From the NCBI GenBank assembly GCA_018001635.1, contig JAGNHS010000030.1:1-36870 (forward strand): 36,870 nt of DNA, in the 5' to 3' direction. Source of the stretch: Pseudomonadota bacterium. Its GTDB lineage: Bacteria; Bdellovibrionota; UBA2428. This document shows, one piece after another, positions 1-7,444 of the stretch. Position numbers and translations under genes: made by a program. Below the pieces are notes generated by a model. It did not search any database. It had not been told where the DNA came from and saw nothing but the letters and a program-made list of their open reading frames with translations. The first letter of the stretch is position 1, and each line of letters starts with the position of its first letter.

Positions 1-66
1 CTATTTATGAATTTCGTTTTAAAACTTTTATTTAGCGAAGCCAATCCTCTCCGCTATAGAAGTTAT

Positions 67-95
67 TTAATACTGAGCTTTTGTTTTATTATAAT
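67..95 (+). promoter_or_regulatory. putative sigma-70 promoter of hemA
   Basis: A perfect -10 hexamer TATAAT lies at 90-95. The best -35 at a 17-nt spacing is the weak TTTAAT at 67-72. It sits about 55 nt upstream of the hemA start in an AT-rich leader (1-149) that shows no other feature. The -35 is poor, so this is a tentative call. Confidence 0.35.
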
Positions 96-149
96 ATTTA
101 TTTACATCATATCTTCAACGGGATCTTACGGAAGACACGTTGATATTCC

Positions 150-1469
150 ATGGTTAGCGCGATGACAGAAACTCGAAATCGCGACACATTTTTTTGTCTG
201 AGTTTCAGTGCTCGTGAAGGACACCCTGCAGAGCTGCGAGAAAAAGCTCGGCTCAATGAAGAAAGCCTGAAAATCATTATCAATGAATGGCTTTCAGAAT
301 TTCGAGAACGCGATCACGAAGCCAGTCTATTTTATTTAAGCACTTGCCATCGCATAGAGTTCTACGGCTATAAAATTCCCCTACAAGCTCTCAAAGATAA
401 TTGGAAAAGCCTAGGTCTCAAAGATGTTGAAAAAGCTAAATACTTTAGCTCGGAACAAGCCCTTGAACATCTCATACGAGTGGCTTCTAGTTTAGAGAGT
501 GAAGTTTTAGGCGAAACTCAAATCACTGGGCAAATTAAAGAAACTTTTAAGGATGCGGTATCTCAAGATTGGCTTCGAGGCTCGACTTTAAAACTATTTC
601 AACAAGCTTTAGCCGTAGCTAAAAGAATTCGTACGGAATGTTTTGCCCATCTAGGCACTGTTAGTATTGCACATGTTGCGGTTGATGGAAGTGATGATTT
701 CTTCGAAAATTATGCGCATAAAAAAGCTCTTGTCGTTGGCGCTGGCCCCATGGCTAAACAAGCCATCGAACGCCTCAGACATAAGGGTGTCGCCCATATC
801 AGTTGGATGAATCGAAGTTCCGATAGAATTCAAAGTGAAGCTCAGGAGAAGGGTCTCCATGCCATTCCCTTTAGAGAGCTTCACAGACGCGCCTGGGAAC
901 ACGACATCACTATTCTTGCTACTCGCGCCTCTCATACGATTCTCGACGAAAGCCGCCTCATTAACGAAAGCTCACCCAACTCAATCAATGGACCCAAACT
1001 CATTTTAGACCTTGGGCTTCCTCGAAATGCTTCGCCCAAAATTCAAGACTGCCCTAGTTTTTATCTCAGAAACGTAGATGCATTCAATAACTTGGCTCAG
1101 TTTAACGAGAAAAAACGTAAAGAATACACTGTTTTAGCAGAAAAAATCCTCGTCGTTGAAAAACAAAAAATTCTTCGTTCCTTGGATCGAGAAAAGTCGC
1201 GTTCTCTTATTTCAGAACTCATGGAACTTATAGAAGATCGTAAAAGGGATGAGGTAGAACGTTTTCGACTGGAAAAAAACACAGAAATCGAGTATATAAC
1301 AACGAAAGTTTACTCCGGTCTTCTTCATGGAATTTTGAAGGAGCTGGAAAGGCTCGATGATCAGTCATCCAAGAGGATACTAGACACACTCATTGCGGCT
1401 TGGAGGCGTTCTAACCGATGGCAAAAAAGACCGACAGTAGAACAGGGACAAAAAAATCAGGACCCGTAA
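150..1469 (+). CDS. hemA: glutamyl-tRNA reductase
   Basis: It reduces glutamyl-tRNA(Glu) to glutamate-1-semialdehyde with NADPH, the first committed step of the C5 heme pathway. Visible marks are the catalytic-Cys motif STCHRIE (Cys66), the LESEVLGETQITGQIK substrate-domain motif (about 115-130), a Rossmann segment VVGAGPMAK (195-203) for NADPH, and a charged helical C-terminal dimerisation region. At 439 residues it is near the usual 420. Two close starts (ATG at 150 and 162) are possible, and neither has a convincing Shine-Dalgarno; GGAAG at 130-134 is rather far. Its 3' end overlaps the following hemC-like gene by 52 nt, so the two are co-transcribed. The identification is firm. Confidence 0.95.
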   Translation: MVSAMTETRNRDTFFCLSFSAREGHPAELREKARLNEESLKIIINEWLSEFRERDHEASLFYLSTCHRIEFYGYKIPLQALKDNWKSLGLKDVEKAKYFSSEQALEHLIRVASSLESEVLGETQITGQIKETFKDAVSQDWLRGSTLKLFQQALAVAKRIRTECFAHLGTVSIAHVAVDGSDDFFENYAHKKALVVGAGPMAKQAIERLRHKGVAHISWMNRSSDRIQSEAQEKGLHAIPFRELHRRAWEHDITILATRASHTILDESRLINESSPNSINGPKLILDLGLPRNASPKIQDCPSFYLRNVDAFNNLAQFNEKKRKEYTVLAEKILVVEKQKILRSLDREKSRSLISELMELIEDRKRDEVERFRLEKNTEIEYITTKVYSGLLHGILKELERLDDQSSKRILDTLIAAWRRSNRWQKRPTVEQGQKNQDP

Positions 1470-2608
1470 AAATGCCAGCTAAAGTTACAGCTGCAAGCAA
1501 AACACCTACAGCTATTAAAAAAACTTCAGCTAAGCTCAGCCCTATGTCGCCTGCAAAAAAGCCAGAAGCCAAAAAGGTTTCTAGAAGTCTCGACTTCATC
1601 GGAAGCTTTCCACTCCGTCGCGCTAACGACGAAAAAAAGAACGACCAAAAGAAAACAAGCATTGGCCCAGTCTTTCCAGTAGGAACTTACAAAATTGCGA
1701 CTCGAGACAACGATCTTTCGTTAGCTATGCTAGATGCTTTTGAAAAAACTTATTTTACAAAACACGTTAAAGATTCACTTAAACGTCAATTTATAGATAA
1801 AGCCACTCATGGCAGTTTAGATAACTTTTCTTCTCAGCAACATCGCTATCTTTATACAAAAGAAGCTTTTGAGTCGCTTCGTAAAGGCGATATCGATGTT
1901 CTCGTTCTAAACATGAAAGAAGTTCCACTCGAACTTTCTTCTGACCTAGTGAACGCCGCCTCACTTCGTCGCGAAGATCCTCGCGATGCCATGATCACAA
2001 AAGGCACTTATGGCGCTATTCAAGAACTTCCCACCAATGCTCGCATTGGAGCCAACTCTCGCAGACGCATTATGCAAATTCGTGCTTTGCGACCCGATCT
2101 TCAAATTGAATCCGTTCGTGGATCAGTCAACGATCGACTCAAAGTTCTTGATGAAACAGAATTAGCTGCTGTTTTAGTATCTTGGGCTTCTCTTCGCCGC
2201 CAAAACATTTCGCCAAGACACTACGTTGCTTTGCAACCCGAACATATGTTGCCCGCGGCTTGCCAAGGTAATGTTGCCGTTCTTTGTCGCTCTACTGATA
2301 CAGATCTCATCGCTAAGCTCAATTACATCGACGACTCTGAAGCTTCTTGGTCTAGCCGTTGCGAACGTGCTTTTCTTCTGAAGTTTGGCGAGTTCGGAGA
2401 TGTGCCAATCGGTGCCAATGCCCATAGAAAAGGCACGCAAGATCCTTGGATTCTAGATGCGGTCATTGGAGATCCCACTAGTGGTGAAGTGCTTCGCCAT
2501 AGAGAAATTGGAACCAGTCGCTGTAAGCCTGAATCACTTGCCGATAAAGCTTACGTAGGAATTCTAGCAAAAGGTGCTAGAAAGTTTTTACCTTTCCAAT
2601 TTGATTAA
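1418..2608 (+). CDS. degenerate porphobilinogen deaminase (HemC) paralogue with basic N-terminal extension
   Basis: Residues about 88-396 follow the HemC fold: KIATRDNDLSLA, the GANSRRR segment, VRGSVNDR and ACQGNVAV match the Arg-rich substrate and cofactor contacts. Two decisive residues are lost. The cofactor-anchoring Cys of the family motif GGCQVPIG is Gly327 here (EFGDVPIG), and the catalytic Asp of HSMKDVP is Glu168 (NMKEVP). Known HemC chemistry attaches dipyrromethane to that Cys, so this copy should not work as a normal deaminase. Residues 1-88 are an extra Lys/Ala/Ser/Pro-rich basic tail of unknown role. The start is set by GGAGG at 1402-1406. It overlaps hemA, which suggests a role tied to heme synthesis, perhaps regulatory or scaffolding (inference). 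An intact HemC is encoded at 5936-7444. Confidence 0.85.
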   Translation: MAKKTDSRTGTKKSGPVKMPAKVTAASKTPTAIKKTSAKLSPMSPAKKPEAKKVSRSLDFIGSFPLRRANDEKKNDQKKTSIGPVFPVGTYKIATRDNDLSLAMLDAFEKTYFTKHVKDSLKRQFIDKATHGSLDNFSSQQHRYLYTKEAFESLRKGDIDVLVLNMKEVPLELSSDLVNAASLRREDPRDAMITKGTYGAIQELPTNARIGANSRRRIMQIRALRPDLQIESVRGSVNDRLKVLDETELAAVLVSWASLRRQNISPRHYVALQPEHMLPAACQGNVAVLCRSTDTDLIAKLNYIDDSEASWSSRCERAFLLKFGEFGDVPIGANAHRKGTQDPWILDAVIGDPTSGEVLRHREIGTSRCKPESLADKAYVGILAKGARKFLPFQFD

Positions 2609-2634
2609 TTTTTTTCAGAAAGAATTTTCAAATT

Positions 2635-2656
2635 GTCGACGATCAAAAACGTCGAC
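2635..2656. terminator. bidirectional terminator hairpin between convergent heme genes
   Basis: GTCGACG at 2635-2641 pairs with CGTCGAC at 2650-2656 around an A-rich 8-nt loop. T-rich DNA lies on both sides, so it can serve the plus-strand hemA pair and the minus-strand hemH operon. Its last base is the first base of the hemH stop codon complement. Confidence 0.65.
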
Positions 2657-3687
2657 TAAATTTCTTTAAAAAATTCCTGAAGCCGACCACCAAGGGCATC
2701 AATCCAAATGGGATCGGCGTTGAGCGAAGGAACTAAGTCTAGAGTTTCGCCACCCGCTTCCACAAACGATTCCGATCCCCTCATGGCAATTTCTTCTAGA
2801 GTCTCTAAACAATCCGCCACAAAAGCAGGGGAGAAAACGGCTAATCGCTTCACTCCTGATTTTGCTAATTTAGGAATTTCAAAATCTGTGAAGGGCTGAA
2901 GCCAAGGATCACGTCCCAATCGTGATTGAAAAGACAAGCTCCAAGAAGAATCCTTGAGTCCAAGTCGTTGAGCAATTTCTCGAGTGTTCACAACACAATG
3001 ATGGCGGTAACAAAACCGATTATTAGGTGTTTCAACGTCGCAACAATTATTTTTCATTAAACAATGTTCGCCTGAGGGATCTAGTTTTTTCACATGTCTT
3101 TCAGGAAGCCCATGATAACTAAATAAATAGTGATCGTAAGGCGGACGAGTTTCAAGAAAATTTTGGTAAATCTTGGCACTGGCGTCTAAATAAAATTCTT
3201 CCTTATAAAAGGAATGAAAATGTTCAAAATCAAAATTCCATTGTTTCTTCGAGTTGAGCTCTTGAACCTTTTGCACAGTAGACTCTGTACTAGCGAGTGC
3301 ATATTGAGGATACAAAGGTACAAAAAGTAATTTTTGAAATCCCTCATTCTTCAGTTGCTCCAACACGCTTTCAAGAGAAGGCTGGCCATATCGCATAGCC
3401 CATCTCACTGGAACATTGGGTATTAATTTCTGAACCCCCTCTGCGAGATCTTGAGTATATGTCACCAAAGGACTTCCCTGAGGTGTCCAAATTTTTTGAT
3501 AAGATTCAGCCGATGCTTTAGATCGACGAGGAATAATAATGCCTTTAACTAAAAAAGCTCGTAACAAATAAGGCGTATCAATAACAAAGGGGTCCATCAA
3601 AAATTCATTTAGATACGGTTTAAGTGCTTCAGGGGTGGGGGCTGCAGGACTCCCAAGATTGGCGATTAAAATAGCTTTTTGACTCAT
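2656..3687 (-). CDS. hemH: ferrochelatase
   Basis: It inserts Fe2+ into protoporphyrin IX, the last step of heme synthesis. The family features are the N-terminal LIANLGSP, the active-site SYHGLPERH (His192), the VPLYPQYA segment, and a C-terminal SPAFVADCLETLEE block with the conserved glutamates. At 343 residues the length is typical. Directly after the active-site loop there is a Cys-rich insertion (Cys209, 215, 216, 226, 231). Some bacterial ferrochelatases carry a [2Fe-2S] cluster ligated partly by internal cysteines, and this insertion may be such a site (inference). It is the last gene of the minus-strand operon and its ATG overlaps the end of hemG by 4 nt, indicating translational coupling. 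Confidence 0.95.
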   Translation of the reverse strand: MSQKAILIANLGSPAAPTPEALKPYLNEFLMDPFVIDTPYLLRAFLVKGIIIPRRSKASAESYQKIWTPQGSPLVTYTQDLAEGVQKLIPNVPVRWAMRYGQPSLESVLEQLKNEGFQKLLFVPLYPQYALASTESTVQKVQELNSKKQWNFDFEHFHSFYKEEFYLDASAKIYQNFLETRPPYDHYLFSYHGLPERHVKKLDPSGEHCLMKNNCCDVETPNNRFCYRHHCVVNTREIAQRLGLKDSSWSLSFQSRLGRDPWLQPFTDFEIPKLAKSGVKRLAVFSPAFVADCLETLEEIAMRGSESFVEAGGETLDLVPSLNADPIWIDALGGRLQEFFKEI

Positions 3688-4904
3688 TGCTGAGAGATCC
3701 TCTCTGCTAATTTTCTATTGGCCTCTATTATTCTAGATAGACCTAAATGACCTAAATAATTTCCTGTTAAATAAATATTTTTTTTCTCCAAAAAATTTAT
3801 TCTATCGGAGTGAATGAATTTTTCTAATTCCAAAGTGTAATGAGGCAAAGCCTTGGGCCAGGAATTCACCAAAAACTCTATAGCCTCTTCTTTGAAGCCA
3901 TGAAGTTTAAAATGATCCTCAAGAACCAAATCTTTAATTTTAGAGTAATCGGTTTCCCTACTCTTAAGTATCCAGGTTTCCGATCTCAAATGACTTCGAT
4001 TGGGAAAAATAGAATGATTAAAGAGCATCCCTAAAGAATTAAACTTCTCACTCGGATGAAATAGAACACCAAAACCCTTAAGATTCACATTTTTTTCTTT
4101 AAAAAAAGCTGTGCAACTTAATAGAGGAAGCATTTCCATTTTAGAGAGCTCCTCTGAAAACTTAGGCTCTATATCTTTCATTAAATCGGCAGAAGCCGGC
4201 AAACTTGTGGCAACAACAACTGGAGTTTCTCCACTCCATTGCTTAAGCTGACTTGAGGAAACTTTATCAGACTCATGAATCTTCACGCCTTGAGAAATAA
4301 GATAAGTTTTCAAGCCATTAACAAAAGACGACATCCCATTTAAAGGGGAAACACTTCCTCGATTTTTAACAGGAGCCTTTTGTTGCACATTCTCCTTTGT
4401 AAAATATCTTCCAAAAATAAGAGTGGCACTCATGCGAGTAATATCACCCGCATATATTCCTTGTAGGGCAGGGGCAATAAGTTTTGAAGTGGCCGCCGCG
4501 CCTAAACTTCGCTCACCCCAATCTTTTACAGTTTCTCCCGGGAAAGGTTTGCGAAATTTAATAAAGGGAAGCCTCAAAATGAATCCAATGGTCTCAAAAA
4601 AACTCAATGGCCAACGACGGGGCTTAGAATTTACATAAATAAATCTTTTACGAGCCACTTTTAAAGTCGGAACAAGTTCACATGAAATTTTCTGAGCTAT
4701 GGATTCCAATAAGGCCGACGAGATAAAGGCATTGGCTGCACTTTCAACCAATCCCTCATTAAGCTTTGTGGTTTTAATCAATCCGCCCACTCGATCCTCG
4801 GATTCAAAAACTTCAACGTCAAAACCCTTTTCAAGTAGAAAATAAGCGGCACTCAAACCAGAAATTCCAGCGCCGACAACTTTCACCCGAGGGCGTTGGC
4901 TCAT
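3684..4904 (-). CDS. hemG: oxygen-dependent protoporphyrinogen/coproporphyrinogen oxidase (PPO, HemG/HemY type)
   Basis: This is an FAD flavoprotein that oxidises a porphyrinogen to the porphyrin just before or around iron insertion. The N-terminus has the dinucleotide-binding motif VVGAGISGLSAAYFL (9-23) and the acidic ESEDRVGGLIKT segment typical of the amine-oxidase/PPO fold. The C-terminus ends with the FAD-closing stretch YLTGNYLGHLGLSRIIEAN. At 406 residues it is slightly shorter than many HemY proteins. It is linked by 4-nt overlaps to hemE upstream and hemH downstream. The downstream ferrochelatase and an HemE that precedes it fit the classical protoporphyrin route, but the coproporphyrin-dependent alternative cannot be excluded from sequence alone. 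Confidence 0.9.
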   Translation of the reverse strand: MSQRPRVKVVGAGISGLSAAYFLLEKGFDVEVFESEDRVGGLIKTTKLNEGLVESAANAFISSALLESIAQKISCELVPTLKVARKRFIYVNSKPRRWPLSFFETIGFILRLPFIKFRKPFPGETVKDWGERSLGAAATSKLIAPALQGIYAGDITRMSATLIFGRYFTKENVQQKAPVKNRGSVSPLNGMSSFVNGLKTYLISQGVKIHESDKVSSSQLKQWSGETPVVVATSLPASADLMKDIEPKFSEELSKMEMLPLLSCTAFFKEKNVNLKGFGVLFHPSEKFNSLGMLFNHSIFPNRSHLRSETWILKSRETDYSKIKDLVLEDHFKLHGFKEEAIEFLVNSWPKALPHYTLELEKFIHSDRINFLEKKNIYLTGNYLGHLGLSRIIEANRKLAERISQQ

Positions 4905-5917
4905 CCTAGAAATTCTCTTACAAAGCGAACAAAGAAACGCACGTTTTCTTCGGGAGTGTTAGGAAGAACGCCATGACCTAAGCCGCAAACCCAACCTCTT
5001 CGTTGGGCCACATCTAGTTTTTTAATTTCTTTCAAATAATCCAACAAAGAATGCTGAAATTCACTCGGAGATAGAAAAAGTAGTGATTGATCAAAATTCC
5101 CTTGAACAAAGCCTTTTTGCTTTCCTAAAAGTTCAGGAATTTTCCATCGGTGATCGTAACCCATGCCTGCAAAAATATTTTTTTGAAAAAGTTCAGCCTG
5201 ATAATGAGCAGGATGCGTATCCCGCGCATAATAACCCAATTTTCCAGGAAAACTATGGGCCAAATCTTCGAGGACTGGCACCACCCATTGAGTGTATTGT
5301 TGTGGAGCCAAAGCCCCAGCTGCGGTGTCAAAGACCATAACGACTTCAGCACCACCAGCAAGTTGCAACTTAATATTTTCCTTTAATAGTGGAAGTAAAA
5401 TTTCTGAGAATTTAGGAAAAATAGAGAAATTCTTTTTAGCTTCCAATAAATGACCATCGTGAGTGCCTTGAACAGCATAAGAAAAAAGTGTCCAGGGGCC
5501 GCCTACAAAACCAATTAAACTTTTATGACTGGGCAAACGGCTACGAGCAGCAATTAAAGCTTGTCGTTGAAAATCTAATTCAGACACAACGGCTAAAGGA
5601 TCTTTTAAGTTATCGATACTTTTTTCATTAAGATGAAAGCCAAGTTTAGGACCAGGCGCATAGTCCAGCCCCATTCCCAAGGCTTCAAGAGGAAACAATA
5701 AATCGCTAAAAATAATGGCCACATCAAAATCAAAATCCATGATGGGACCCATAGTGACTTCAGCAGCTAAATCAGGATTTTTACAAAGCTCCATGAAAGA
5801 ATGCTTTTGGCGAAGAGCCTGATAATGCTTATGATATCGACCCGCTTGTCGCATAAACCAAATAGGGGGAACCTTTTGCTCTTTACCCTGTATTGCATTC
5901 TGAAATCTAATGTTCAT
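4901..5917 (-). CDS. hemE: uroporphyrinogen decarboxylase
   Basis: It removes four acetate carboxyls from uroporphyrinogen III to give coproporphyrinogen III. The diagnostic N-terminal signature PIWFMRQAGRYHKHYQALR with its catalytic arginines is present. So are the FSDLLFPLEALG stretch (catalytic Asp), GGPWTLFSYAVQG, and the C-terminal GLGHGVLPNTPEENV. The 338 residues match the family. It starts 18 nt after the hemC-hemD stop and overlaps hemG by 4 nt, inside a tightly packed minus-strand heme operon. Confidence 0.96.
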   Translation of the reverse strand: MNIRFQNAIQGKEQKVPPIWFMRQAGRYHKHYQALRQKHSFMELCKNPDLAAEVTMGPIMDFDFDVAIIFSDLLFPLEALGMGLDYAPGPKLGFHLNEKSIDNLKDPLAVVSELDFQRQALIAARSRLPSHKSLIGFVGGPWTLFSYAVQGTHDGHLLEAKKNFSIFPKFSEILLPLLKENIKLQLAGGAEVVMVFDTAAGALAPQQYTQWVVPVLEDLAHSFPGKLGYYARDTHPAHYQAELFQKNIFAGMGYDHRWKIPELLGKQKGFVQGNFDQSLLFLSPSEFQHSLLDYLKEIKKLDVAQRRGWVCGLGHGVLPNTPEENVRFFVRFVREFLG

Positions 5918-5935
5918 GAGGCCATCTTTATAGAA

Positions 5936-7444
5936 CTAAAGAATTGCGAAGTCTTTCAAAAAATAGTCAAAGTTGGGGTAGATATAGGGATCTAAGCCCA
6001 AGCTTTTGAGTTTTTGCGCCGTATTTCCAGGACCGCAAGCATGCAATCCCCTGCTTTTAAGGCTGGGGTCTTGTTTTAAGGCCACTTCAAACTGCGATCC
6101 ACTCATCCAATAAAACGCATCATATAATTTAAAATCAATTGTATTTTTTAAAGCTTCTAATTTGTAAGTGGCCATAGACTCTTTGTCTTGAGACTCATAA
6201 CCCTCTTCATGACTCAATTTAGTCCACTTTATTTTACGATTTAAAAGCGGATCTAAGCTTTTTTCAGAGAGTTTAGAATTTTCGCCCAAAGACTCACACG
6301 ATCCATTGACCCAAATTCCCCTTTGAGCCAAGGAATGCCAAGTTTTGAGTCCCGAAGTCCACACATAGGTTTCAGGGGTAATCTCCCAGGCTTCAGGCAA
6401 ACTATTCGACCGGCTCACCCAAAGGGCTTCAATTGTAGAGGGTATTTCGGGATTAAGATTAATTCGATTAAATAATTCATTTCTGATTTCTGATGGATAA
6501 ATATTTTTACGTGAAAATTTTTGTGTCACTTTCTTAGTGGCTACAAAATGTGATTCCTCTAATATTTTTCCCTCAGGACTTTCTCCCTTAAGAATCTCTA
6601 TACGGCCAAAATCATCTACAATCACACTAGCGCCTATCTTCTGGTGACAGCCACCACCATAGGATTTTAACCACTCTCTTTCACGTGAAACTGCAGCAAA
6701 ACTACGTTCACAATTAATTTTCGAAAGAAGAGATTTTAAATCTTCTCTATCGCGCAAAATTTCGATGGCCAAGGCTCCTTGAGCCGCAGCTGGAGGATTT
6801 TCCAACAAAGGCAAACAAGATATCAATGAAGCCGCGAGGGTTTTTGTAATTTGAAGATGGGATTCTTGATACTCTTCACTCCTGGCTTCGAGCATTCTGT
6901 CTATGGCAGCTTTGGCCACAATAATTCCATCAACTTCATTGTCGTTAAGATACTTATTGAGACGTGTCGCGATGTTTCCCCGAATATCGCGAAAGGAAAT
7001 ATCGTGGGGTGCCCCAGCTAAATATTTTTTTAAAAATTTTCCTGCGTTGTAAACTCGACGCGGTGAAGAACTATATATAGTGATTTTTTCATGCAACTTT
7101 AATTTACTGAAAGATGCCTTTTTAAAAAACAATAAATCTCGCGCATCTTCTCGGGGTAGAGTGGCCGCAATTTCAGACTTGGCATCGATTTCAATTGGGA
7201 GGTCTTTCCAAGAATGCACCACCATATCGCAATGACCGGCTTTTAAATCTTGCGATAAATCCGATGTAAAAACTCCCTTTTCGGGCATTTTCCAAAGCGG
7301 GTCATGAAGATTGATATCACCCAAGGATTTTTTAAAAATATATTCAATCTCAGTTCCAGGAATTTTTTCTTGAATTGTACTGCCCACCTTATAGGCCTGG
7401 GCTCTTGCCAGGTCGCTACGGCGAGCCGCGACTCGCAGTTTCAT
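5936..7444 (-). CDS. hemC: hydroxymethylbilane synthase fused to a uroporphyrinogen-III synthase-like domain
   Basis: Residues 1 to about 310 are a complete HemC: LRVAARRSDLARAQA, VVHSWKDLP with the catalytic Asp81, SSSPRR, FRDIRGNIATRL, AAQGALAIE, and SYGGGCHQKIGA with the dipyrromethane Cys266. Residues about 335-502 resemble HemD: a YKLEA strand, a YDAFYWMSGSQFEVAL segment and a terminal CGPGNTAQKLKSLGLDPYIYP block. The one polypeptide could therefore convert porphobilinogen to uroporphyrinogen III. The HemD half is divergent, as is usual for that family. Its start overlaps the end of the lytic transglycosylase gene by 29 nt. This is the functional deaminase, in contrast to the degenerate copy next to hemA. 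Confidence 0.92.
   Translation of the reverse strand: MKLRVAARRSDLARAQAYKVGSTIQEKIPGTEIEYIFKKSLGDINLHDPLWKMPEKGVFTSDLSQDLKAGHCDMVVHSWKDLPIEIDAKSEIAATLPREDARDLLFFKKASFSKLKLHEKITIYSSSPRRVYNAGKFLKKYLAGAPHDISFRDIRGNIATRLNKYLNDNEVDGIIVAKAAIDRMLEARSEEYQESHLQITKTLAASLISCLPLLENPPAAAQGALAIEILRDREDLKSLLSKINCERSFAAVSREREWLKSYGGGCHQKIGASVIVDDFGRIEILKGESPEGKILEESHFVATKKVTQKFSRKNIYPSEIRNELFNRINLNPEIPSTIEALWVSRSNSLPEAWEITPETYVWTSGLKTWHSLAQRGIWVNGSCESLGENSKLSEKSLDPLLNRKIKWTKLSHEEGYESQDKESMATYKLEALKNTIDFKLYDAFYWMSGSQFEVALKQDPSLKSRGLHACGPGNTAQKLKSLGLDPYIYPNFDYFLKDFAIL

Noticed and set aside
1411..1662. Minus-strand frame opposite the start of the hemC-like gene
   Set aside because: It is the mirror of the Lys/Ala-rich coding sequence, which leaves the opposite strand free of stops; no ribosome site.
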